Origin: Chionoecetes opilio
Lineage: Eukaryota; Arthropoda; Malacostraca; Decapoda; Majidae
Direction of reading: 5' to 3'
DNA: 64,000 bases
Assembly (NCBI GenBank): GCA_016584305.1
Contig: JACEEZ010023452.1
Coordinates: 400,001-464,000, forward strand
Shown here in pieces: positions 14,160-23,745 of this stretch (position 1 is the stretch's first letter; each line of letters starts with the position of its first letter). Under the pieces are notes generated by a model that did not search any database, was not told the DNA's origin, and saw nothing but the letters and a program-made list of their open reading frames with translations. The translations under genes were made by a program, and so were the position numbers.

Positions 14160-14235
14160 TTAAGAACAAAGGAAAACAAGGAAGCTACAAGAGGCCGCGA
14201 GACCTACACGTGGTAGTTCCTGTTAATGCCCCCTC
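14160..14235 (-). mobile_element. CR1/L2-like LINE 3'-tail fragment
   Basis: Minus-strand copy of the tail: AAGGAAGCTACAAGAGGCCG then GAGACCTACACGTGGTAG on the plus strand. Confidence 0.65.
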
Positions 14236-14426
14236 CATGCCCTCAAATTCTTTTAAATTACTTAATGAATAACTAGTTTGGACATTTAGTAGCGTTATTC
14301 ATAATCGTATGAAATGACCACGGTTCCTCTTATGAGTAGCGTACTTTCACCGCTCTTTTACAACTATTGTTCCTGTATTACCTTTGACTTCAGGATTATA
14401 ATGCTTGATGTTTTTGCAGGTTAGAT

Positions 14427-14562
14427 GGCGGGAGTAACTATGACTCTTATGACTGGTTGCTAAGTTTTGCAATACGTCCTCGCCGTCCCGCTGGCACTGT
14501 ACGCCTCCGTGTCCCGCCCACGGAGGTTGCCCGCGCTTAAGTGAGTATACTAAATTGCAAAA
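14427..14562 (+). ncRNA. HDV-like self-cleaving ribozyme at the R2 5' end, with P1 from 28S sequence
   Basis: R2 RNAs are released from the 28S co-transcript by an HDV-like ribozyme. Here P1 is GGCGGG (14427-14432) with CCCGCT (14487-14492), starting with a G.U pair at the cleavage site as in HDV. P2 is TTTTGCAAT (14465-14473) with ATTGCAAAA (14554-14562). P3 is ACG (14474-14476) with CGT (14484-14486) around loop TCCTCGC, the same L3 as genomic HDV. P1.1 can pair GG (14493-14494) with CC in L3. P4 is TGTAC (14498-14502) with GTATA (14545-14549), extended by CCTCCGTG/CACGGAGG (14504-14511, 14519-14526). J4/2 is CTAA with C14550 as the candidate catalytic base. All elements are in the right order. 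The predicted cut, before 14427, coincides with the insertion boundary. Activity is untested. Confidence 0.85.
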
Positions 14563-17350
14563 CACCTTAAGCCGAAAGTATGCGTTCGGCTGAGATACAG
14601 CGGGTGACTACACCTACCAGTCGCCCCATCCAAAAGATGGCGGACGCCGCTGCCGCACTGGATCGGAGCCCACGCTGCCCGAAGTGCAGGAACGTCTTCG
14701 CCGACTACAGGGGGAGACGGGTCCACGAGAGACTTGCTCACGCAGAAACCTTTACGAGGAAAGGGCAGCGAGGTTGACCAGTCGCCCCAAAGCCAGGTGG
14801 GACCCAGAGGAAGTGGCCTTGATGGCTACCTAAGAAAGGTCCCACCGGAGCCTCTATACTATTAATGCGGCCATTCTCAGGGATGTCTTGCCCCATCGAA
14901 CTATAGAGGGCATCAAAGGTAAGAGGGGGAGCCAGCCTACAAGGAGCTGGTTGCCAGGGATCCGGTGGAGGATAGGGCTGATCCACCGCCGGAATCTCAG
15001 AACCTGCCTGAGGCTCCTCAGATTGACTGACCTGAGGGAGCAAGGGACATCCCACCCTTTCCTCCCGTCCCAGCCTTAGGGCCCCCTTCTCCCCAAGAAG
15101 AGAACCCGGAGGCAGAGATGGAGGCGGCCGATCCATCAGAAGCTGCTGGTGAACAGGCACCAGGACCAGGAAGACTGCCGGACGAGCTTCGAGTGAGGGC
15201 TGGCCTTCGCGAGGAGCTGCAGTCCCAAGCAGACTTACTGGGAGTGCTGGTCCCAGAGAGTACGGAGGTGGTCAACTTTTTATTGGAATTATGGTCTGCG
15301 GTGCCCCCCCGAGCTGAACACCGAGCAAGGGGGCCAGAAAGGGTTTGTCAGCCCATGAACAACAGGCACCGCAGGCAGCAAGAGTACCGGGCTATCCAGA
15401 GATCCTGGAAGAGAGATCGCGGTGATGTGGCCAGGAGGGTGGTCACAGGCCGCGATTTACTCGCAGGGAAGGACATCATTCCCGAGGAAACTCTGGCTTT
15501 TGGGAAGGGCATCCTCTCCAGGCCCAGCCCAGACCATCACCCGCTGATGACACCGAAGTTGCCCGCCATGGGACATCTGGTGATGGCCCAGGTGACTTTG
15601 GAAGAGTTAGCGGAGGCACTGAGGAGAACCAAAGTGACTTAGGCTTCGGGACCTGACGGTAGTCCTAGACGACTTGAAGGTCCTGGGGCTGGAGAAGCTG
15701 CAGTTTTTGTTAAACTCAGTGCTAGGGCTGGGAGACCTTCCTGGGGAGTGGGTGAAAGGCCGGACCACTCTTTTGGCTAAGGTTGACGACCCAAAAAGGC
15801 CAAGTGACTTTAGGCCATTGACAATCCTTCCGGTGATCACCCGAACCCTCCATCGGGTGTTAGCTGGGAGGATAGCCACGTTGGCTCCCCTCCCACTGGG
15901 TCAAAAGGGGTTCAGGAAGGAGGAGGGCTGTGCAGCCAACCTGTTGTTGGTTGCCACGGCCATTGAAAAGGCCCAGTACTCCCCTCAGAGCCTCATTGAC
16001 TTCAAGAAGGTCTTCGACTCAGTGGCACACCCCGCCCTCGTTAGAGCTTGCGAGCGATGGGGGCTGGGGGGTCAATTTTCCAACTACGTGGCAAGAATTT
16101 ACGAGAGCTCACACGGTTGTGGGAGATGCCCCCCCCCCCACCAACATCAGGCGGGGGGTAGTACAAGGGGATCCATTGTCCTCGTCACTATTCAACATCA
16201 GTCTAGACTGCGCACTAGACGCATTACCTACGGAAGTCGGTGTTATGGTCGGGGGTTCAAAAATCAGGTACCTGGCCTTCACCGACGACGTTGTATTACT
16301 GGCGACCTCTTTCGTGGGCCTACAGAACTCTGTTGCCGCTCTGGTCCGAGCGGCCGAGACTATAGGTCTAGAGATTGGGATAGCCAAGTGTGCAACCCTG
16401 GGGGTAATTGCAGACGTGCGCAAGAAGACCTGGGTGAGTGACCACCGTCAAATCCATGTAGATGGCCAGGCCATAAGGGCAGTGACTCCGAAAAAGTTTT
16501 ATACCTATTTGGGAGTTCAGGTGGGGGCATCCTGGGCCGGGAACCCCTCACTGTTACTGGCCAAGTACATCAGTGGCCTAGGCCGTTTACAGAGGTCACC
16601 AGCTAAACCTCAGCAAAAGCTATGGATGTTGATTAACGTTCTGCTTCTGCAGCAGCTCTACCCATTACTACACAGTAAAGCCAATAAGGGCACACTACAG
16701 AGGATGGACCGTGAGGCACGCAAGTTTCTCCGGAAGGGGCTCCACCTCCCGCATGATACCGTCTTAGGATATTATCATGCGCCCATGATAGGGTGGTCTA
16801 GGAGTGCTTGCGTTGTGCACATGTGTCCAGAGACTGAAGGATGACTTATTGGACCGACTGTCGGTGTCCGCAGACCCGGCGGTCAGGCATGTTTTGATGG
16901 AGAGAGCTGAGGCGTCAGAGACAACTCCCCTCATTAGGAGGAGAGAGGAGCAGAAGAGGTGGAGTGACTCTTCACCGGTCAATAGACGGTGCAGGTTTTA
17001 GGGGCAGCTTCCATTCTGCTGTTTCCTCTACCTGGGTTAGTGACGGGACGGCGCTTATGAGGGGCTCGGTCTTTGTCCCCTTTGATCCCCGAAGAAAAGC
17101 AAAACCTTTCTGCACCGTCAAGTGGCCTAAGAACACCCACATGCCCTGCCCATCAACTCTACCTTCGATTGCGAGTGCATTGGAGGACACAGGGGGGCGG
17201 CATGAGCCTCTAATCACAGGCGTCACTATAAGAATCCTGCCTGCGCCACAACGGGCGAGGGCCAACCATCACAGCCCTCAAGTGAACCTCCAGAGCCTAC
17301 CATCCGAGCCCTGGGTCACCACTGCCTACAGGCGCTATAGGCACAAAGTT
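14427..17350 (+). mobile_element. R2-clade non-LTR retrotransposon, 5'-complete but degenerate, outside rDNA
   Basis: The element starts at 14427 with 21 nt identical to 28S rRNA just upstream of the R2 site (GGCGGG at 14427-14432 through GACTCT at 14442-14447). A ribozyme-like 5' UTR follows, then an R2-type C2H2 zinc finger, the reverse transcriptase and remnants of the C-terminal region. Left flank ...GCAGGTTAGAT and right flank GGGTCTCC... are not rDNA; both match the paralogous block at 11378-11750. The 3' end is placed near 17350 by that match. The element is shorter than typical R2 (about 3.6-4.5 kb) and its frame is broken at several points, so it is not active. Identification is by motif reading. 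R8/R9-like relatives of R2 remain possible, but the 28S stretch argues for R2. Confidence 0.82.
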
Positions 17351-17404
17351 TATGGGTCTCCAGGGTCTCCACTGCCACATACCACCAGCTACCAAGACAG
17401 TTGA
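14580..17404 (+). pseudogene. R2-like ORF: zinc finger, reverse transcriptase, broken C-terminus
   Basis: The decayed single ORF of the element. An early segment (14580-14777) has CPKCRNVFADYRGRRVHERL then AHAETF, a C-x2-C-x12-H-x4-H finger of the R2 N-terminal type that binds target DNA. At 15118-15640 the linker leads to ASGPDG behind an in-frame TAG at about 15640. A frame change near 15668 gives the RT palm start (RPLTILPVITRTLHRVLAGR, then SLIDFKKVFDSV). A second change in the C-run at 16130-16140 precedes RRGVVQGDPLSSSLFN and the catalytic FTDD box (16278-16289). Another lies near 16800, after which LLDRLSVSADPAVRHV and STWVSDGTALMRGSVF remain. The downstream CCHC knuckle and endonuclease are not convincingly legible. 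The remnant may continue past 17350 in the same reading frame by chance. Confidence 0.82.
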
Positions 17405-17700
17405 TAGCCCAATACATCCTTTAACATTGCTACTTTTGGAGGAATTGGGGAAAACCAGACCATCACATCACCAGCATCAGGTAATGTAGCCTCATCACCA
17501 TCCTTCCACATAGCAAGCACCACCAACAAACTCCATCCTTCATACCTGTCATTACTCTTCAGGTATCCACCATTCACACATTACAACTGGCACGACTACA
17601 AACACATGCCATACAACCACTTTAGTACATATTTCACAGCCATCATTACCACCTCATGTGCAGCAACTTCACCTTCCTCCACATACTACCACTACCACCA
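17350..17700 (+). other. Segment C: right flank of the R2-like insertion, paralog of 11409-11750
   Basis: Starting at GGGTCTCCAGGGTCTCCACT, the block aligns with 11412-11750 over about 340 bases: CCACATACCACCAGC versus CTACATGCCACCACC, AGGAATTGGG in both, then TACATATTTCACA and CATTACCACCTCA in both. A TGA in the position equivalent to that of segment A is reached at about 17402, but the frame differs by one base. It ends in a (CCA)-rich tract near 17690-17710. Confidence 0.45.
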
Positions 17701-17710
17701 CCACCACCAT

Positions 17711-18815
17711 CCTCAATATACAAACCACCACAAATACAAGTCTTCCCTTACACATAACAACACTCCATATTGACAACTTAGATATCAAGAGTTTAATGAA
17801 ATTGTAATGCACCTCTTCTACTTTTCAAGATTGTGTATTGAGGGTAACTTGCTAGCATAAGTTTTAATAACAGCATTGATACTTGTTATTGCTGAATATC
17901 TTGTTCCTATTGGACCAGTCAAAACTCTTCTCTACCATGTTTCACACGTCTTGCATTCAATATTTTCAATTTTATTTCTCATTCCCTCTAGAATCTAGTG
18001 CCCTGTAAGGATCTCTTTTCTTTCACCCCCTTCCTTAACCATCTCCGTCCACTATGCAATTCGTTGTCCACTATGCAATTAGTCTTCTCCACCTTCACCC
18101 CAACACACCCTTCGTTACACCAGTTACTTTCCGTACCTGAACTTTTATCTTTTTTAATCAACTCTGGTCTTTATGATTATGTGATTGCAATAAAATTACT
18201 TAACTTCTACTTTACCCAACAGTATCTTTTTGAAGGTCTCAAAAATCTCTGCTTTTGCATCTCTATTCACATGCTTTCTCTCAAGCCTCTTTCTCTCCAT
18301 TCATACTCTTTATAAACTTTCATTTGTCATTTTTATTTTCATTAGCACGACATAATGGTCAGATTCCTCACACATGCCTCAACTTTTGCAACCCATTATA
18401 TCTGCTTTCAGCCATTTATTCAGTCAATCAATCTCTCTTGTTCATCTTTTACAGCTCTTCTCCATGTATATTGGTAGATCATCTTGGGCTTATCCACCAA
18501 AGTGACCAAACACACTCCATGTACTCTCCATTACCCGCCACTTTATCCACATTTTCATCGCAGTCTTTCTCACACAGAAGTGAATGAGAAACTATAGTAG
18601 TTTGATTTTTTTATTGAAATTTATTCTTTATAGAACATTTCATTATTACAAGACACCAGATACAGATATTGAAGGCCAAATGTGCATACAAAGGAAAAAC
18701 AAGACTGACATCACCACTGGGCCAAACGAGGCAGCTTGTGACCATTTGCTATCCTATAGCTTTTACGTGTCTGAGATTAACGACTAGCTATGTAGGATGT
18801 GCCTCCAACTGCAGT
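17711..18815. other. No gene recognised
   Basis: Reading frames at 17998-18315, 18255-18587 and 18584-18863 are low-complexity or hydrophobic with no recognised motif, and no splice sites argue for them. No repeat is obvious. Confidence 0.35.
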
Positions 18816-18817
18816 CA

Positions 18818-19036
18818 GGTAAAGATGGGGCCTAGGCTATGCTTTGCGTGGCCTCATGGCTAGTGTGACATCCAGGTTACCACAGTTACCTTCCCCAGGT
18901 ACCCATTTATCAACCCCGAAAGGGAGGATGAATAGCTGGATGGGCTGGTCGCCGACTTGCCCTTGCCCGAGATCGAACCAGGCCCCGCAGATTCGTAGCC
19001 AGGCACGCTAGCCATTACACCACGGAGGCGACAACT
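18818..19036 (-). mobile_element. tRNA-Arg-derived SINE, copy 1 (diverged)
   Basis: On the minus strand the head reads GTCGCCTCCGTGGTGTAATG then GCTAGCGTGCCTGGCTACGA, with a pol III B box near GGTTCGATCTC. The anticodon loop CTACGAA would carry ACG (Arg). The body contains GGGGTTGATAAATGGGTACC and ends near GGTAAAGATGGGG of the 21062 copy. The acceptor stem does not pair, so it is a SINE head, not a tRNA gene. Confidence 0.75.
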
Positions 19037-19639
19037 GAGGCCGGCAAGGTAAAAAAACCCACCATGTAACATTATAAAGCTGCCATGCAATTTGAGAAAG
19101 GTTGGAAGGGACATAATCTAAAGCTAAAAACTGGAATGATTTTTTTACACAGCTTCAGCTGCCCAACTTGCTTCGATCCAAAGTATTTATCTAGTCTGTT
19201 CTTTAACGTCTCAACCGTGTTACTATTAATTACCTGCAAGTGTTCAAAATAGTAACAACTATTATTAAAGAAAAATGTTCTGCTCCATGTGACCGAAATA
19301 GTTTACCAATGATCTTGTATCCATTACTCAAGCCTTGCTTAGTCAATTCACATTGAAATTGTTTCCCATTCACAGAATTGACAACTTTTCTTTATCCTGG
19401 CTTTCAGCACAGAGACTTCCACCAAACACTCACCATTCTAGCTAGATCTCATTTTGCCTTGGTACTCGTCATTTAGCCACCAGCTCATCCCCTTCTACGG
19501 TACATGTTTATAAGAGATATCAAAGAACTATTTTCTACATTTGTAGGAGAAATTATATACTTAAAAAAGTTTTTTGAGTAATTTTCTTAGACATCTCAGA
19601 TGTCTTAATTACAATACACCAGATGGAAATATTGCAGCC

Positions 19640-20190
19640 AAAATGTGTGGAGGAATTAGTGTGCCACTTGCTGTATTTTATTTTAAACAAAATCATATTA
19701 TTTCAGATTATGGATGGACTGGTAGGCAAGCACTACTACGGCCTTCACAGAGGATGCCTTGTGTGTGGCAGTCTTGGAAGCGGCCGTCTACCACCGTGCC
19801 GAGGACGTCACAGAAGCTGGTGTGTGTGGAGGAGTTCGTGGCAGGTGTTCTCATCACCGCCACCCACACACTCAACATCCGGTGCTCCCTCCATTCCCTG
19901 GCGTGGAGGGGCCACCTTCCAGACTCGTCTCACGCACTGGCTATTTTTCCAGTTAATGAGCAGTGGGTTTATAAGAGTTCGAGAGACTCTTCCAACTTTA
20001 TTTTGTTTAATTTTAATTTTTTTTTTTTTTTACAATAAATTTTCTGAACAAAATCCTGTTGCCTTACTCTGTACATCCTTACTCTGTACATCATCTATTC
20101 CAACTTTATTTTGTTTAAAATTTTTTTTTACAATAAATTTAATAACACCCACCGAGAGGTATTACAAATATTCCCTGTGTCTTTGAAACT
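19640..20190 (+). pseudogene. Putative coding remnant of unknown origin
   Basis: After TATTATTTCAG (ending 19709) all three frames stay open for 60-130 codons across a GC-rich block to about 19975. Two frames look protein-like in turn (ALCVAVLEAAVYHRAEDVTE, then KLVCVEEFVAGVLITATHTL), suggesting an exon with a frameshift near 19815. I do not recognise a family. The stretch beyond 20000 is AT-rich with two near-identical TTCCAACTTTATTTTGTTTA copies. Confidence 0.22.
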
Positions 20191-20234
20191 AGGACATGAT
20201 TATTTGCATCCCCAGAATAAACAAGAGAACTCAT

Positions 20235-20498
20235 TTACTGTTGTTGTTCAATGAAGTCTGTTACTACAGTAATGTCAGTGATTGCCAGGATATCTGCTAG
20301 ATTTGTGGTCAACTCCCTCCTGGCCGTAACACTCCAGTATTCTCTTAAATAATTTGTGGTAGTGACTGATGAATTAAGTTTGGTGATAACGTTCGTACGT
20401 ACGTTATTATCTGATAGTTCAACTGTTTTTACATGTACTAAGATGTACTGAGCTATGATGGGTGGCACATCTGATATAAGGGCTCGCGAGAGCATCAC
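20235..20498 (-). CDS. Small ORF of unknown function, member of a local degenerate family
   Basis: An 87-codon frame reads MMLSRALISDVPPIIAQYIL at its start and ends ITDITVVTDFIEQQQ. No domain, signal peptide or membrane segment is evident. Diverged copies of the same sequence lie in the opposite orientation at 20560-20870 and 22309-22640 (shared GTTGAACTATCAGATAAT, GAGTGTTACGG, AGTTGACCACAA, CCTGGC/TGATC). Only this copy keeps an open frame. Whether this is a gene fragment or an unclassified repeat cannot be settled from the sequence. Confidence 0.25.
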   Translation of the reverse strand: MMLSRALISDVPPIIAQYILVHVKTVELSDNNVRTNVITKLNSSVTTTNYLREYWSVTARRELTTNLADILAITDITVVTDFIEQQQ

Positions 20499-20559
20499 TG
20501 CTGAAACGAGTAATAATTTTCACAAGAAATTTTGCACATTCTAGTATGCTACAAGACAC

Positions 20560-20870
20560 CTGTGATAATGATTAAACTCCACTTTCACCAGTGCTGCTCT
20601 CATAACCTCTTGTATCTGATATGCCACTCATAATTCAGTACCACCTACATATAAAATCAGTTGAACTATCAGATAATATACAAACTTTACCACCAAGCAT
20701 AATTCATTAACCCAAAAATTATTTAAGAAACTATTGGAGTGTTACGGGCAGGAGGAAGTTGACCACAAGTTTCCTCAGTATCCTGGCGATCACTGGCATC
20801 TATAGCGATTAAATAACAGCCTCATTTGAAAACAGTGAATGAGTCTCAAATCAAGCCTATCTGTAAAAAT
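20560..20870 (+). pseudogene. Degenerate inverse copy of the 20235-20498 sequence
   Basis: It shares TATGCCACTCAT, CAGTTGAACTATCAGATAAT, TTATTTAAGA, TGGAGTGTTACGGGCAGGAG and GTTGACCACAAG with the reverse complement of 20235-20498, but stops interrupt every frame. Confidence 0.4.
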
Positions 20871-21061
20871 TAAAAAAATTTGGGTGGAAAAAATTAGGTT
20901 AAATTCACGCTAAAACCTAGTCATTGTTCTATTATTATTAAGTTCTATTATCTGGGTTAATCTTCATTGTATGCAAGTTCTTAATGTATCGGCACATCAT
21001 TATTACGCTGCTCACATACAGACTAAACAGGGAAATAACTCTGAAACATACATTACAAAGG

Positions 21062-21336
21062 TAAGGCAAGGTAAAGATGGGGGCATACGCCATGCTGTGC
21101 GTGGCCTCGGTGCTCATATCCGTCGCTTTAAGCCTGTGGTGGATGAGAACCGTTACCCTGGGACACAGGGCTAGTGTGACATCCAGGTTACCACAGTTAC
21201 CCATTTATCGACCCCGAAAGGAAAGATAGATGAGCAGCTGGCTGGGCTGGCCGCCAACTTGCCCTGGCCCGGATTCGAACCAGGACCCGCAGATTCGTAG
21301 CTCGGCGCGCTAGCCACTACACCACGGAGGCGACAT
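21062..21336 (-). mobile_element. tRNA-Arg-derived SINE, copy 2 (most complete)
   Basis: Minus-strand head GTCGCCTCCGTGGTGTAGTG then GCTAGCGCGCC..., anticodon loop CTACGAA, B box GGTTCGAATCC. The body has CGGGGTCGATAAATGGGTAA, then a 3' region GAGGCCACGCACAGCATGGC, ending in GGTAAGGCAAGG. It is longer at the 3' side than the 18818 copy. Confidence 0.82.
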
Positions 21337-21506
21337 TACTAAGGCATCCTTAATGTTTGATATGGAATTAAAAGCCCTGACATGTGACCTTTTTAAGTTT
21401 CCTCTCTTTAATCTAACAGTTTGCGCCATTTAGTTATGTCCTAATGTCTATATTAAAGAGCCACTGAAGCTGGTCCTGAAATATTACATCCCTTAATAAA
21501 CTAAAT

Positions 21507-22202
21507 CAGGGGTCCCCAAACTTTTCAGTCCATCAACCCCTTCAGGAAATTTCTGTTCGATTATAATTATCGATCCCCAAGCATTTATTACAATTACATA
21601 AATTAAATAAAAAGTAAATACAACTATTAATAAATAAAAAGTAAATACAGTTGCTACTACCATTTTTTTCTTCAAAGTAGACCTTCATCCTTGTGGAACT
21701 GTGTGCTCTATAGTGAAAAGGTCATCCTTGTGGAACTGTGTGCTCTATAGTGAAAAGGTCATCCTTGTGGAACTGTGTGCTCTATAGTGAGAAGGTCATC
21801 CTTGTGGAACTGTGTGCTCTATAGTGAAAAGGTCATCCTTGTGGAACTGTGTGCTCTATAGTGAAAAGGTCATCCTTGTGGAACTGTGTGCTCTATAGTG
21901 AAAAGGTAAGTTTGGTCTCACAAAAAGTCAATTAGCCCCACTCTGCTAATGGCTATAGGGTGCACAACAATACTACTTCCACTACTAATATTACTACTGC
22001 TACTACTAAAAAACAAAAAACAAAAACAAAGGTACAATAATATTAGAAATACTACAAAACAAATACTATCTAAATTGCATTTTTTAAATTTTCTGTTATT
22101 CATCAAGCCACTGACCAGCCAAGCATTTATTGACCCCCTCTAGACGCCCAAGGCATTTATCAACCCCTGGGGGTCGATATTGACAACATTGGGAACCCCT
22201 TT
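21507..22202. mobile_element. Non-autonomous hAT element with 8-bp target duplication
   Basis: Left end CAGGGGTCCCCAAACTTTTC and right end CATTGGGAACCCCTTT are inverted repeats of hAT type. AACTAAAT flanks both sides exactly (21499-21506 and 22203-22210), the 8-bp duplication expected for hAT. The interior carries subterminal GCATTTATTGACCCCC-like motifs at both ends and a 37-bp minisatellite (21684-21907). No transposase frame. Confidence 0.88.
21684..21907 (+). repeat. 37-bp minisatellite inside the hAT element, six copies
   Basis: The unit starts GTCATCCTTGTGGAACTGTG and ends CTCTATAGTGAAAAG; six near-identical copies in direct tandem with no spacers. Confidence 0.93.
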
Positions 22203-22308
22203 AACTAAATGTTTGTTCTACCTGTCACTACAAATTCTGAACCCAGTGACTAACTAGAGAACTGTACATTGTTCCCCCTGACTTACCCACACCCACCTTG
22301 TGCTGCAG

Positions 22309-22640
22309 GACACCGAGGAAAGTTATCAGGCTCCCGATGCACCCGTGGTGTTCTCACGTCCGCTATGCCACTCATCATTCACTACAACCCGCCTGTAAAA
22401 GTAAAAAAAAATTAGACTATCAGATAATATACCAATGTTACCACCACCAAGCTTCATTCATTAGTCACTATCCAAGAAAAATGGTTTAAGAAAATGACAA
22501 TTTTGAGTATGTGGAAGTTGTCTATTAATATCCTGGTGATCCCTGGCACCTGTGACTACTTAGAGGCAGGCCTCATGGGATACACAACAGATGCTGACTA
22601 TACAATAGTGACTCAGTAATGTTTACTTTTGTTTCCCTCT
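22309..22640 (+). pseudogene. Third member of the 20.2 kb family, with an acceptor-like start
   Basis: CTTGTGCTGCAG ends at 22308, followed by the open frame DTEESYQAPDAPVVFSRPLC to a TAA near 22395. Downstream, GACTATCAGATAATAT and later ATCCTGGTGATCCCTGGCAC match the 20560 copy. Could be a terminal exon or a decayed repeat; no family recognised. Confidence 0.25.
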
Positions 22641-22865
22641 TATGAAACTGTAATGAGTCTCAAAAACAAAAGGTCTCCGCCACATCTGTACACGTTTCAT
22701 TTCTTTATCTATTGTGTAGATGCTGCTAAGAACTTTTGGTTACAAAAGTTCTTTGCAGCGTATGTATATATCCAATATATTTGATGGCTCTTGACCTACA
22801 AGTTAGTGGTCTGCGGTGTTGAAGAAGTTGGACCCCCCTGATATAAAGCATGGATTATACTCACT

Positions 22866-23098
22866 ATACTGTATTAATTTGGGCAAGGACACTCACGATG
22901 GCCGAGTCCCGGCGACTCCACTTTCCCCGGCGGGCTGGGTAGCTCCGAGCGGGATGAGTATGTAACCTGTCATATTAAATACTAGTCAACATAAAATGCT
23001 CGCTGATATCAAGTATCTCGGCTACCCAGCCCGCCGCGGAAGTGGAATCACCTGGATTGAGCTATCGTGAGTGGTCTTGCCAAACTGAATACAGTATC
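22866..23098. mobile_element. Imperfect foldback element
   Basis: Left ATACTGTATTAATTTGGGCA and right TTGCCAAACTGAATACAGTA are inverted; inner arms GGCGGGCTGGGTAGC and GCTACCCAGCCCGCC pair perfectly. About 95-base arms around a loop of roughly 40 bases. No coding content. Confidence 0.7.
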
Positions 23099-23107
23099 GT
23101 GTTAGAG

Positions 23108-23371
23108 TACGGGTACTCCGTAGTGTAGTGGTCAGCACGCTCGGCTCACAACCGAGAAGTCCCGGGTTCGATCCCCGGGCGTTGCGAAGATAGATGGGTG
23201 GTCTTTCTTAAAACCCGAGCCCCTGTCCACCCAGCAGTGAATGGGTACCGGGTGTTAGCCGGGGGTTTGTGACCCCCCTCCCGGGGTGGTGGCTTCGGCC
23301 AACACTAAGCTGCAGCGGTAGATCACTATGGCTCTGAGGAATTATCCTCTAAACAAACAAACAAACAAACA
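23108..23371 (+). mobile_element. tRNA-Val-derived SINE, copy 1, with (AAAC)n tail
   Basis: The head contains TCCGTAGTGTAGTGGTCAGC (A box region), an intact anticodon stem CTCGG/CCGAG around CTCACAA (anticodon CAC, Val) and B box GGTTCGATCCC. The acceptor stem does not pair. Body: AAAACCCGAGCCCCTGTCCA, GAATGGGTACCGGGTGTTAG. It ends in five AAAC units near 23351-23371. Further copies: 23639-23745 (body only) and 33283-33480 (minus). Confidence 0.88.
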
Positions 23372-23638
23372 GAGTCGGGGGGAAATAGAAGAGACAAAGG
23401 GGGGGGAGGTTATAATCTGTGTGTGCGTGTGTGTACTGTATATCAGAGTAAAGGACATTTTGTTAACACACAATAAACCCTTCATGCTCGCGGGGGTTAG
23501 GGAACAGAGACACCCGCGAGTATCGTAAATCCGCGAGCATGACATTAGTTACCCCTCCCGCCCCGAAAATAGGCTTACGGTATAAAGAAAATGGATTTTG
23601 TTGCTTGAATGATAATGATAATGATACAGTTGGGCTGT

Positions 23639-23745
23639 TTCCTTAAAACCCGAGCCCCTGTCCACCCAGCAGTGAATAGGTACCGGGTGTTAGCCGGGGG
23701 TTTGTGACCCGCCTCCCGGGGTGCTGGCTTCCCCTAACACTATAA
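23639..23745 (+). mobile_element. tRNA-Val-derived SINE, body fragment
   Basis: It shares AAAACCCGAGCCCCTGTCCA and TACCGGGTGTTAGCCGGGGG with the 23108 copy, but lacks the tRNA head. Confidence 0.8.

Noticed and set aside
14465..14562. TTTTGCAAT/ATTGCAAAA as MITE terminal repeats
   Set aside because: They fall in the P2 positions of a complete ribozyme layout at the R2 5' end, which explains them better.
15118..15642. Independent host gene of 174 codons
   Set aside because: Its end reads into ASGPDG after an in-frame stop, the usual start of a non-LTR RT domain, and it lies between the R2 finger and palm.
21684..21907. CRISPR-like array (37-bp repeats)
   Set aside because: Repeats are directly tandem with no unique spacers, lie in a eukaryotic hAT element, and there are no cas genes.
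23108..23190. Functional tRNA-Val gene
   Set aside because: A and B boxes and the anticodon arm are present, but the acceptor stem does not pair and the same head and body recur at 33283; it is a SINE.
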